64,000 bases of DNA, taken from Oxyruncus cristatus (Eukaryota > Chordata > Aves > Passeriformes > Cotingidae). The notes under the pieces were generated by a model. That model saw only the letters and a program-made list of their open reading frames with translations. It was not told the DNA's origin and searched no databases. Both the position numbers and the translations under genes were made by a program. Positions 1 to 10,700 of this stretch are shown one piece after another. Within the stretch, counting starts at the first letter, position 1; every line of letters begins with the position of its first letter. The stretch covers positions 2,271,934 through 2,335,933 of the forward strand of contig VXAY01000172.1 of the NCBI GenBank assembly GCA_013399855.1. Direction: 5' to 3'.

Positions 1-40
1 CACAGATGACTACAGGGATCAGGGGCTCACTAGACCTAAG
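1..40 (+). CDS. UTP25: UTP25 exon, cut by the window edge
   Basis: The frame beginning at base 2 reads [13 protein letters not shown] and ends in a phase-0 donor, AAG|gtaaga. The DQGLTRPK stretch matches the segment just before the VPFRE motif in vertebrate UTP25. It joins cleanly to the next exon, which starts with GTG. The 5' part of the exon is outside the window. Confidence 0.9.
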
Positions 41-3000
41 GTAAGAGAGCTCCATTAACATGATTCCCCAGTCCCCACCCTGGCTGCCTGTACAAACATC
101 CTGGTAGTTTATCCAGAGGTATTTCTGTTGCTGCTCCCTCAGGTGACATGTTTCTGGGCATGTGGCTTTCCTCATCCCTTTATTGTGCCCAAAAGTTGTG
201 CTCTGTGGCCAGGGCAGGTGCCCAGCAAGAAGCAGTGGTCACGGAGTTGTGAGCCAGCCTGTCTCTGTGCCGAGCCATGAGCTTGACGCACCTCTTTGTT
301 TGTGCCGCTATCACTACAGACTGTTACCTTTTCCTGCTTCCATATCTAAATCTATTAGTACAGACAGGCACCTCCACATCAATCTTCAGTATTAGTGCAG
401 GTAGTGTAGGCTGTCACCCAGTGTGGTTTGTGCCAGAATTTTTTTTGTCTTTACCCACTTGTAAGGACTTGTCTGCATGGAATGATCTTTCTGTACCTGG
501 GAGACCTCAGGGAATCCCATTGTCAAGGCCACCTGTCATAACTGGAGTGGGCCCCAAACCATTCCTCCCTGAATTCACAGCATCCTCTAGTTGATAACCA
601 GGCAGATTCAACTATGGCCAGCCTGTCAGCGGTGTGTCAGCTGCCTGTTGAACAATTTCAGAGTTGGGTTTTAGTGTTTGCTGCACACCTGGCCAGTGCC
701 TTTGGTTTCTGTGTTGACTGCCCTGTTAGACATTTATATTTCAGAGGTCTGTGCAGAGAGTATTGCCACTCACCCACAAGCCAGCCATTGACCCCGTCTC
801 TGTATCGCAGGAGCTTTTGCTTGCCTGGATGTGAGGGGGAACAGCTTAGTTTTCAGTTCCCCTGTACGGGTACCCTGGGTGGGAGATGGGAAACACAGGT
901 GAGCTGCTGGCCCGTACCAGTTCGTGAGCACACTGCGTCCCATTGCATCCTTCTTCCCCACTGCATGTTAGAATTGTTTTTATTGTTGGGATGCCCCTCG
1001 GGGGCATATCCAAGTCAAAAAAAAAAAAAAAACAGTTTAACATACAGTTAACTGCGAGTGTTCATATTTTATGGCTTATTCTGTTGTAACTGTTGATCTG
1101 TGCAGGTGCTGATGATAGTGCCCTTCAGGGAATGCGCTCTGCGAATTGTGCATATTTTCATCAATCTTCTCGAAGTGAATGACAAAAAAAAAATAGATGT
1201 AAGTAATAAAAAGCGCTTCAAAGGGGAGTTTGGCTCTGACCCAGAAGAGAAGCCCCCCAACCTGAAAAGACCCGAAGATTATGAAGCTGTCTTTGCTGGC
1301 AACATTGATGACCACTTCAGAATTGGTAATGACCTACTGAACAGAGAGGTTTTAGCTTTGAAAGAACTGTGAAGTAACGAGTTCTGCCCAAATGTCTAGG
1401 AGCTATCAGGGCTGGAAGTTCTGGTGAGATTCTAGGCTCTTTGGTATTCCTCCTGGTTTTGCACTGGCAACTTGGATTTTTCTGAAAATCTTCCTTGCCT
1501 TGCCAGAACTTAAAAAGGAAGAGAAATTAGAAAAGTAATTATTTTCACATCAAGTTCAGAATCATTTAAAATGCAATGACTGCTTTATTCTAGAAGGACA
1601 GCCCACACCTCATTTTGAAGATAGCCTTGATTATGCAGCAAAGTCTTTCATGTTATAAAAGAAAAATCTTTGGGGTTTAATCAGCCTGTTCACAATGTCT
1701 TTTGTAATCGGTAATGGTTGGAACAAACTTAAAGCTCAATACTGAGCAAAGCAGTTTTCTGCTTTGTTGCCCGTGGTTTTCATGAAAGCAAACAGGGAGC
1801 CAGCAAGTAGGAGTGTTGGACCAGCAGCAAATTTGAGACTTTCATAATATTGTAATCTTATGCTGTTTAGTAACTCAGTATGCAGAGAATTAGCTAGTGG
1901 CTTGGTTCCTGGAGCTGCCAAGATGAGAAGGCAGTTTTTTTAACTTAACTTGACAGATCAGAGGCTTTTGAAATATTGAGCCGTGGAAGATAAATTGGCA
2001 CCCCAAGAAATGTAATGAAGATTACAAGCAGGTCTCACTCGGTCTTTCTTTCTTCCTTCACCAGTGAATATCTCTCAGGCTGAGAGCATCTTACTTTCAG
2101 CAGCATAGTAATTTTCCTTTCAGTCCTCTCCCCTAACGCAGTCTGCTTGTTCCACTTACCAGGTGTTAAGAAATGCTTGAAGAAACTTTCAGTGCTGTTA
2201 CTTGCGGAAGCAAATCATAGAAGCAGAATAATTTCACTTTCTTACTGTGCCTCACACCCTGTTACTTCTGCACAAAGATCTAATTTAAAGCACATTTCTT
2301 ATGCCTTACTGAAACCCCTCTTTCACATTTTTAAGCAGAAAAAAGACTTGATGTTGCTAAACTGTTTATATGCTCTGACAAGTGATATCTTCTTGGAAAT
2401 TCATTCAATTGTACCTTTCTTTTTTTCTTTTTTTTTTCCTTTTTTATCATTGGCTTAAAATAGCAGTAGGGACCCCCACCACTGTCTGTCTGTGTGAAAT
2501 TCTTCCGCTGTACCTGTGATAGCGGCTTCACACAGACAGAGAAAGAAGTTGGAGAGACTCCTTTATTGGGCAGACTGTAGGGGTTGTTTAAATGTGGTCT
2601 GGACTAGCTGCATTGTTAAGATCAGAAGAGTGGGTTCTAGCAATATTGCCATGTAGTTATGACACAAACTCCTTTGATTCCTTCCCTTTCCTGTCTATAA
2701 CATGAGAGGTGATGCATAAGCTGCATCAGCATGTACACTGCAACATGTGGTGTGAGAAGCAGTGGCAGGGAAGGTACAAAACTGGTCATGCATTTGGTTG
2801 TCTTAATGTGAAGAACCTTCTCTGTGGTTTGGTAGTAAATCTTGCAGCTCTGTCAATAAAGGCAGTTAATAGTCAAGAGGTGCACGCCAAATCTTTCATG
2901 ACAGATTAAAATACCAGTTACTATAATACCTAAAGGCAGAGACCAAAGTTTAGGATTTAGGAGTAGTTAATATAAATAAAAGATAGATAAAGGAGTAGTT

Positions 3001-6000
3001 AATATTGTCTTCTTTTTTTTTCTTTTTTTCCCTCATCCCCCTGCTTAGTGGAAAAAAATAAAAAAAAAATATGTTTCAGTAAAAAAATTTTATCCAGGTT
3101 CTGAAAAATCTGGGAAAAAGTACTAATAAAAGACTTTGCTGAACTTCATGAAAATTTTCCAAATGCTTGTCAAATGGGGGTAGAGTGGGTAAGCACTTTT
3201 TGAGGAAAGAAGAGTTCCAACAGATTAGTTGTGTCCAGCTATAGGGGACACAACTAAGGGAGAGGAGGTGTAGGGAGTTACTATTACCGAGCCTGCTAGA
3301 AGAATATGGTTGAAAATTGATCTTAACTAAGAATTTGCTGCTGGTTGTTGTTGAACAGGGGTTGCCATTCTTCAGAAGAGTATGAGACTGTATGCACCAT
3401 TTTACTCATCAGACATCATCATCGCCTCTCCCCTGGGGATGAGGACTGTTATTGGCGCAGAGGGGGAGAAGAAGAGAGATTTTGATTTTCTGTCGTCAAT
3501 AGAAATTCTCATAATTGATCAAGCAGATATTTACCTGATGCAGAACTGGGAACACGTTCTGGTGCGTTTCCCGTATGTGTTCGTTTTTGTGTTGTACTGT
3601 GTCTTGTTAGTCTGATGTAACTTGGTTTTGGCAGTGAGCAGTATTGCTGTTTTTTACTGACTGGATTCCAGACATGTATGTTTGTTCCTTTGTCTCCCAC
3701 CACCCTGATATTTTCCTTATACTAAGAATATTCTTTCTGCAGATTTTGGTAGTATTCAGCACCTGTTCTCTATAAATCTTAGTGGTGTATTTCATCAGAG
3801 ATGCTTTCTGGACAGTTTTAATTATCTTGCAGGATGAGATAGTGATGATTCTTTTAATCACATCTGGGAGAAAATATGCTAGCTCTCTGACTGCCCGGTG
3901 TCTCAGTCAGATTGCAGCCATGTGAGGAATCTCTACAACCTAATTCAAGTTCCCTGAGAAAGCGATAGGAGCTGCTGCCATGTCTCCATTGACTGCCAAG
4001 ATACTAAACCTTACTCATGTCCACAGTTAAACAGTATGAAAGTTTCCCTGTACATTTAATGAAAATGGAGCTTTTGGATTGTGGCTTGTATGCGGTAGTA
4101 CCTGTGCTTTTTGGCTTTTGGTTAATAACACTTCTCAGGACAGAAAGGGTGGGGATTTTCTTCCCACACAGAAACACCTTTGAAGTACCTGGACCAGGCA
4201 TTTTGACAGCATGATGTTACTGTGCATTTTGAATGAGTCCAAAAGGTGTCTTCTTTCCTCACGAGTCCTGGGACGGGCATATGAGTCTATGTGATATCCA
4301 AAGAATGAGTCCTGGATCCTGTTGCCATGTGGTGGCAGGGATGCCAGTCTTAGGCATCATTCCCTGAGGGAAAAATTAGGTGAATTTCTTCACATGCACC
4401 CAGACTCTCCCTGAATGTGACGGGAGCTGAGCTGCACTTAGGCTTCTTTTAGCTCAGAAACCGTGGGCCCACTGACTTTAATACAAACAAATCCATTATA
4501 CTTGCCCTGAGGAGAAGATTGGAAGCAAAGGTTACTGTTACTGGTGAGTAAAGAGATGGTAGCTTTCAGTTCTGTGGCAGAAAATCGAGTAAATTACTCT
4601 TGCTGTGGTCAATAAATCCCAGACAGCCGTGTCTTGGGAGATGCTGGTGTTTTATATTCTGTGCTGTCTTGCTGGTCCCTGCCCTCTTTCTCAATGCAGT
4701 CCAGGCTTTTGCAGGTGGCGTGCAGGGATGTCAGTAGTGATGTGTTTCCATCTGTCTGTGTAGCACGTGATGAAGCACATTAACCTGCTGCCCCTGGATT
4801 CCCACGGGGTGGACTTTTCCCGAGTGCGGATGCCGAACCTCAACAACTGGTCCAAGTACTACCGGCAGACGCTGCTGTTCAGTGCCCTTCAGGATCCCCA
4901 GATCAACTCTGTCTTCAACAAACACTGCTTCAATTACGTTGGGCAGGTGAGCTCACAGATGAGCTGAAAGCTTTCTTCTAATGCTGACAGAAGGGAGGGG
5001 GAGAGAAACAGAGAATCCAACACGCAGAAAAATTCCATAACTCAGTTGCTTAAAGACTGTGCCAATCATTTCCCTTACCCAGGTAATGCAATCTGAATCT
5101 CCATGACACTGCATCCTGTGCCAGAGGCATGATGAACTACTGTTTATGCAGCCATGCTTGTTTGATCCTTTTCTTTCATGGAATACTGCTGTTTTATGTC
5201 AGAAATCGGATTTTTTTTTTTTCTTAATTTGACACACAAGTTATCTTGTTTTATTTATTTTGTTGTTAAATGGAGGGTTCACCTGCCTTCTTTTTTTTTT
5301 TTTATCTCCTACTGTATAAGAATGAATTGTTAGTACTTTGAAAGAAACAGGAAAAGTAGAAACCTTAGTAGACCATCTCATATATATGGAATTCAGGGCA
5401 GAAGTAGTCATTGTGTGTTTAACAGATCCAGTATGTGTATACATGACAGTAGTTTTGTAGTGGAGCTTTCCTGAAAGCAGCCCTGTGCACCTCTGGCAGA
5501 TGTGAGTTAGAAGCAGCAAGCTGGCTGCCTTTGGCATGCTGCTTCCCTTAACATCCCGCTTTCTTCTCGCAGGTGGCCGTCCGCAACGTGCCGCTCACTG
5601 GCTCCATTAGCCACGTTGTGGTCCAACTTCCCCATGTTTTTCGGAGATTAGAAGCTGAAAGTATAACTTCTGTAATAGATGCAAGGTACTGTGTGTTTCA
5701 GACTGTTTTGCTGTGCCCTAATGACTGCAGTTTTGGGTTTAGTGGAGCATACTGTTCCCTGCAGAGCACACTGTGTTTTCACCACGAGAAGGGTGCCTTT
5801 TGTTAGTCCTCAGGTATAGGCTGGGCTCTGCACACATGGAGGGGAATACTGGCCTTCTCCTTGCCAAAGGCAGGAGAGAATAAAGTCTGGCAAAGGAATA
5901 TCAGTCTCTGCTATGATTGCATAGTACTGGTAAAGCCTTTTATCCTCTACACATGTAGAAATCCGGTGAAGTCAAAAGAAGGAAAAATGTATTAAAAAAA

Positions 6001-7405
6001 TCTCCTGTAGTCTGTTGTTGGATGGTGTTTATGTTCGAGGTCATGTCAGTATCAGAAAGCTAAATGTTAACTCTGGTTACAACGTAACTTGTTTTCTTAA
6101 CCGAGGTTTCAGTTTTTTATTGACAAAGTCCTGCCCGAGTACCGCGATGCCATCATGTCACACACGCTCATTTATGTCCCCTCATACTTTGACTACGTGC
6201 GTCTCCGAAATTACTTCAAGAAAGAGGACCTGAATTTTACTCACATTTGTGAATACACTAAAAAGGCTGCTGTCTGCAGAGCGAGGCGGTTCTTTCTCAA
6301 GGGAGAGAAGCAGTTTTTGTTGTTCACTGAGCGCTTCCACTTCTACAAAAGGTAAATTGTGGACGGAGTTTTCTCTCTGAGTTGCATGTGTGCTGTTTTG
6401 AAGGTTGAGTCTGACCTTGATCATAGGTGGACTATACTGCTTTTTGAATCTGCTGGATCCCTCTGAGGACATCTTTGACTGAAGTAAGATGTGTTGAGTT
6501 TACTTAAAAGTTTTTGCATGTTGCCAGTGGTCCCTTTGCGGAGACTTTAATACTTGGGTATGCACAAGGCTTTATTCAGGAAAGTAAGTGCTGCCAAATT
6601 CCACGGATGTCAGGACAGGATGATATAGCCTGCAAATGGGATTCATTGGGCCTTTTATTTGTGTCCATCTGTGCCACAGTAATTGCATAAAATTTTGGAA
6701 AAGGGTGTGTAATTGATTCAGTAAATGCAGTACAGCAAACTGAGGCCACCTGGAAAATTTGCTACGTCCTGACTGGGGCTGTTTACAAGTTCCTAATGGA
6801 ACAGGATTTTTTCTATTAGCAGAAGATGCTTTGGCAAGTACAAAAAGTTTCATGAGTCTTAGTCTGATCAGGCTTCACTGTCTTAAAATCCAGGCTAAAG
6901 AGGCTGACTACTACATAAGTTGTTGGTGATCAGTACTTTAGAGGAAGTCATTGTGCCTGACAGTGATAGATTTACCCATTAAATTCCACTTCTCTATTTA
7001 GTCTTCAATCCATGACACAGGGTTTGTAGAGTTGAGTTACAACTGATGAGCACTGAAGCTCATGGAAATTGGAAGAACTGATACAAGCTTGGTGTTTTAA
7101 CATTCACATTTTGTAAAAATTGGCAACAAATTCACTTCTTTGCTTTTTCCTAATACAGGTATACGATCAAAGGCATTAGGAACCTCATTTTCTATGAGTT
7201 GCCAACGTACTCCCACTTCTACAGTGAGATTTGTAACATGATGAAGGCCACAGACAATGGAGTGGATGCTACTTGGACTTGTACTGTGCTCTACTCCAAG
7301 TATGATGCTCAGAAATTGGCTGCAGTGGTTGGCATAGATCGCACAGCTCAAATGCTACATTCCAAGAAAAATGTGCACCTCTTTGTTACAGGAGAAAATG
7401 AATAG
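1..7405 (+). CDS. UTP25: UTP25 (DIEXF/Def), 3' half, seven coding exons
   Basis: UTP25 is a nucleolar component of the small-subunit (SSU) processome, needed for U3-dependent 18S pre-rRNA processing; the zebrafish orthologue Def also drives p53 turnover with calpain-3. Visible coding exons are 1-40, 1106-1325, 3359-3561, 4764-4946, 5573-5685, 6106-6351 and 7159-7405. All junctions seen are GT-AG and phases match, giving 416 residues and a TAG stop. The human protein is about 750 residues, so the N-terminal half lies left of the window. The fragment has a DEAD-box-like layout with degenerate motifs: VPFRE at residues 18-22 (Ia-like), ASPLG at 109-113 (Ib-like) and DQAD at 140-143 in place of DEAD. 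This fits the family, regarded as helicase-like but probably not a functional helicase. I recognised it by close similarity to the remembered vertebrate protein, for example NIDDHFRIG and [13 protein letters not shown]. No frameshift or internal stop is present, so the gene appears intact here. Confidence 0.97.
41..1105 (+). other. UTP25 intron
   Basis: The intron starts with gtaaga and ends with tgtgcag. It contains a 16-base A tract (1017-1032) about 75 bases before the acceptor. Open frames on either strand match nothing I recognise and are treated as chance. Confidence 0.85.
1106..1325 (+). CDS. UTP25: UTP25 exon with Ia-like motif
   Basis: The acceptor is tgtgcag| and the donor att-g|gtaatg, so the exon ends in phase 1. 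It encodes residues 14-86 of the visible fragment plus the first base of a split glycine. VPFRE sits where motif Ia lies in DEAD-box proteins. [16 protein letters not shown] and [12 protein letters not shown] are strongly family-specific stretches. Confidence 0.96.
1326..3358 (+). other. UTP25 intron
   Basis: This is the largest visible UTP25 intron, about 2 kb, running from gtaatg to aacag. It has T-rich and A-rich tracts near 2420-2450 and 3010-3070, and a short direct repeat, GGAGTAGTTAATAT, near 2970 and 2992. No exon-like conserved frame is seen. Confidence 0.85.
3359..3561 (+). CDS. UTP25: UTP25 exon with degenerate DEAD motif (DQAD)
   Basis: The acceptor is gaacag| and the donor gttctg|gtgcgt. 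The first two bases complete a glycine begun in the previous exon. The exon carries ASPLG (Ib-like) and LIIDQAD; the DQAD codons are at 3517-3528. Replacement of the DEAD glutamate by glutamine is a family feature, not damage, because the surrounding frame and the QNWEH that follows are preserved. Confidence 0.96.
3562..4763 (+). other. UTP25 intron
   Basis: The intron runs from gtgcgt to tgtgtag. I see no repeat family or coding segment in it. The later UTP25 introns (4947-5572, 5686-6105, 6352-7158) are likewise unremarkable apart from T tracts around 5210 and 5292. Confidence 0.8.
4764..4946 (+). CDS. UTP25: UTP25 exon between motif II and the C-terminal lobe
   Basis: The exon is 183 nt (61 codons) with phase-0 boundaries, acceptor tgtgtag| and donor gggcag|gtgagc. 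It encodes [15 protein letters not shown] and [22 protein letters not shown] occupies the position of the SAT-type motif III of related helicases. Both stretches match vertebrate UTP25. Confidence 0.96.
5573..5685 (+). CDS. UTP25: UTP25 exon, [17 protein letters not shown] segment
   Basis: The acceptor is tctcgcag| and the donor gcaag|gtactg, leaving two bases of a split arginine codon. It encodes [20 protein letters not shown] and then HVFRRLEAE to VIDA. The donor was placed so the next exon continues R-F-Q-F-F-I-D, as the family requires. Confidence 0.95.
6106..6351 (+). CDS. UTP25: UTP25 exon, motif IV/V-like region
   Basis: The acceptor is aaccgag| and the donor caaaag|gtaaat; the exon starts with the last base of a split arginine and ends with two bases of another. 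It carries [20 protein letters not shown], in the position of helicase motif IV, and [16 protein letters not shown], in the position of motif V. Charged conserved residues and the open frame indicate a functional exon. A CAG five bases after the chosen acceptor (6109-6111) would break the frame and was not used. Confidence 0.95.
7159..7405 (+). CDS. UTP25: UTP25 terminal coding exon
   Basis: The acceptor is taatacag| and the exon runs to the TAG stop at 7403-7405. It encodes [38 protein letters not shown] and the C-terminal [22 protein letters not shown] occupies the motif VI region but lacks the arginine-rich HRxGRxxR pattern of active DEAD-box helicases. The C-terminus matches the usual vertebrate end within a residue or two. 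Confidence 0.96.
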
Positions 7406-7507
7406 CTGATACTACAGACTGGACAATTGGATGGACCTGCATTTTACCCCTAATGCAGTTTTTTATATTGCTTTTTTTTTAAAGTGTTAAAGGTTTTATT
7501 CCCTTTT

Positions 7508-7513
7508 ATTAAA
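7508..7513 (+). promoter_or_regulatory. Possible proximal polyadenylation signal ATTAAA
   Basis: The common variant hexamer ATTAAA lies about 100 bases after the UTP25 stop codon. Using it would give a very short 3' UTR. Confidence 0.4.
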
Positions 7514-7681
7514 TATTCTGTTGAAATTGTTCACATAGTATGAAATTTTGTATTTCAGTACTCTGCAACAACAAGAAACAAAGGATGTCATTCAAAAAAG
7601 CAGGGATTAGGAAGTATTTCCTGTGTAGAAAAAAAGACAGTCCAGAACTATTCTTCTTGTATATTAAAAAACTCACTGGTC

Positions 7682-7687
7682 AATAAA
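7682..7687 (+). promoter_or_regulatory. Probable main polyadenylation signal AATAAA of UTP25
   Basis: The canonical hexamer sits 277 bases after the stop and is followed within 30 bases by a TGTG-containing stretch and then a T-rich stretch, as expected for downstream elements. It is the best visible transcript end. Confidence 0.7.
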
Positions 7688-7705
7688 GAATCATGCTGTG
7701 ATAAA

Positions 7706-10700
7706 TAAGATTTGGACTGTTTCACTTCATTTTCAGGTGTAGCAAACTCACCTTCTTTTATCAAAGGAAACATTTTCCTCTAATCTAGGGTAAGAAATAT
7801 GCCCAAGTATTTAATGAGTCACTATTCTCTAAGCCTACACAAGGGAGGTGCGGGCGAAGTCTCTCCAACACAAGTGTGTTGCTGAATGAGAGGTGGACAT
7901 GCTTCAAGTTGATACTTTTGAGAATCCATGAATGTGCTTGGGTAGGAGCTCTGGTTTTGCATTTTTCTGGAGTGACCTAAATATCTCTGCCTCCCATAAC
8001 AGACCTTCTGGCCGGTCGGTTTTACCAGGGATAAGTACAGTACCAGGTGGTGCAGTTTCAAATACCTGCGGCCTCATATCTCACACCACGGGTGGAGGTG
8101 GTTTGTCTGTTTTTTTTCTCTTAATGGTTGCTTATGGACAGCATGGAAGTGTCATGGTACTGCCTGTATTTTCTTCTTCCAAGAAGCTAAGCCTAATTTA
8201 AAAGGAGCTAAAAGTAGAGAGATCAGTTTTTGTAAGCACGTGCTAGGACAGTGGGAAGATTGTTCTCTGGAGACGCAGGTGAGCCCTGTGTCAGCCCGTA
8301 TGCTAGAAGGAAACAACTATCCTGTAATAAGCTTGAGGGAGTTCTTGTCTAGGAGGCTTAAAGTAAATGTAACAAAGTGAAATAAACTCCTTGAGTAAAT
8401 GAGGCACATGATTTCTGGCAATTTTTGTCGTATGCTTGAGTCCTGTGTTTCTCAGAGGCTAGTAATCATTTCGCAGACATGAAAAGCCATGCGGTTTCTT
8501 TCTTTGCATTGTAAGTGATGGTGGCTACTAATTTTACGCACCTCTGCTGTAGCACACAAAAATCACAGGAATTAAGAGCCAGCACAAGTGAAGTTTTTCT
8601 TGCGAGCATCTGTACAGCACAGACAGGAGTAGCAGAAAACAAGGATTTTTCTTCTATGGTCCAGGCTGGATGTGGGAGAATTGTGGCTGTGCATACGAAA
8701 ACAAACACATGAAATAGGATTAAGGAATTTTCTTTCTCCACCGGATGTACTTAGCAGGGATGAATGGCTGACCTCTGAGGAAGCTAAAGTGGGATAGCTG
8801 CTTAGGGAGATAACGTGGTGCAGTGCAGCTACCGTTTAAAGAAGCAGCAAGAGTTTTGTGGCAAAGCCTTAACGGCAAGGATTTTTCTGCCCCTGCTGAA
8901 GCTAATAGCAAAGTGCTTTGTTAGGAGAATGGCCAAACTGTAATCAGAGGCCCTCATGATTTTTATATCAACTACCTGGGTTTGTTCCTAAGACAAGCAT
9001 ACTTGGAAATGTGAAATGTATATACCAGTGTCACATTTCTGAAAGTGTTGATTAACTATAACTCACTGATTGCCAAAGCAGTGTGTAAATGCCTCTTTAC
9101 TGCCTTCAGCTGGTGCTGGGAGCTGCCTGCACGAAGTTGGTGTATGATTGCCCTTAGAGAGCTCACATATGAGATTTTTGTGCTGTGACAAATTCTTACT
9201 TTGATAGGGACACTCATAAGCCAGTGCTAGGAATCCTGTCTAGGAGGCTGTGCTAATGGGTCAGATGGATTTGGTGATAGGGGGAGGAGCCCTTGTCTGT
9301 ACTGGTGTGAAGGTGTTTCTGTTCCCAGGTGCTTCCTCCTACCCCTGTGCTGTGATGTTCCCACACTTTGGCTGTTGGCCGACTTGACAGTGGAATTGTG
9401 TGAACTGGGGAAGGGATTTCGTCTGGTTTAAGTTCCTCCTTTGTCTCCTTTCTATCATTTTAAATAATTCCCTGGCGCAGTTCACAGCAGGACTTTGTCC
9501 AAGAGTGGCTCCAAAGAGAGTGAGTTACTGGAAAATGACAAGTGACAAGGTCATAGTTTGGCCCATCCTGGATGTGCGTTCATGGACTCCAATGCTTTGC
9601 TTGCTGGGACAACTGCTGGCTCCAAAAATGTTACTTTAAAGCCCATCTTGTAATGCATTTTCCTGACTATAATGTGGCTTTCAGAGAAGTGGCTGAGCTT
9701 AACACATTAGTGTGGGGACACGGAGTAAATTTCAGAAATGAGTATATCTGAAATTTTAGAAACATGTTTATGCATCTCTTTTTTAATTGTTCAACAGTTC
9801 AAGTTTTCACACAAATGGAATAGGAAAAGACATTATCAAATACAGTATTTTACCTGCTTTTACTTGACAACATGCAGTCCCTGCATGGTATTTTGCCATT
9901 TTTTCACAAGAATGCATCAGTGAGGAGTAACAAGGAAACAAATGTAAAACAAAATCCTGTTCATTTTGACCTCAGTAGGGGTCAAACCTTTAAGGGGGTG
10001 ATGATGTTCTTAAGAATCCAGTTTGGTTTCATTGTTTCAAGACGATCTCGGAGTACTGAAAGCTAATCCTGTATTCTTTGTGGAAGGTGCTGTAATGTGG
10101 TGAAAGCTGATGGCCTGTTCCAGGCACTGGCTGCTAATGTGCAGTAGTGCCAAAGCATTAGCATCTAGCTTTTGGGTATTCAAACCCAAGGGTTAAAATA
10201 AACTGGGATGGAGATGGTAAACAAGAAATTCTTTTCAGTATCTTCTGTCTCAGGAAATTTCTAAGGAAAATCTACTAATGGATGACCAAGAGAAAGACAT
10301 ACCTGTCTCTATGGGAAGAATTGTTCTTCCAGCTAATGAGCTTGTGTTGTAATGGATCATTTTTTTCACTAGCAAAACCTAATCAGGATAAGAGGTTTGC
10401 TACGTTTTGTTGCTCCTTTCAAAGATGACAAAAAGGCAGTATTTTTTTTTCTGAAAATGTGTTTGCAGGATAGGAGCCAGCCTTCTGCTGCTGCCTGTAT
10501 TAATGTGGAGGAGGGAGGGAAAGGTGACTTCGGGACAGTCTGTCTCCAGCGCTGGAGAGCTGCCTCCTGTGACGAGGCAGGTTGTTAGTTTTGCAGCAGT
10601 TATTGGGAAACATGGGATGAATCACATGAGAGAGAAACTGGAGCATTGCTGTTAACAACAGGAGAATTAACAATTACTTTACAGCTGTGTTGTCACAGGC

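Larger units (their letters stand above)
7406..7705 (+). other. UTP25 3' UTR (approximate end)
   Basis: AT-rich, non-coding sequence directly follows the TAG stop. The end is inferred from the distal AATAAA signal; the exact cleavage site cannot be seen. Confidence 0.7.

Noticed and set aside
1736..1921. 61-codon minus-strand frame in a UTP25 intron with a membrane-like hydrophobic stretch
   Set aside because: Its first codon is TTG, not ATG, an in-frame stop lies shortly upstream, and it matches no small membrane protein I know.
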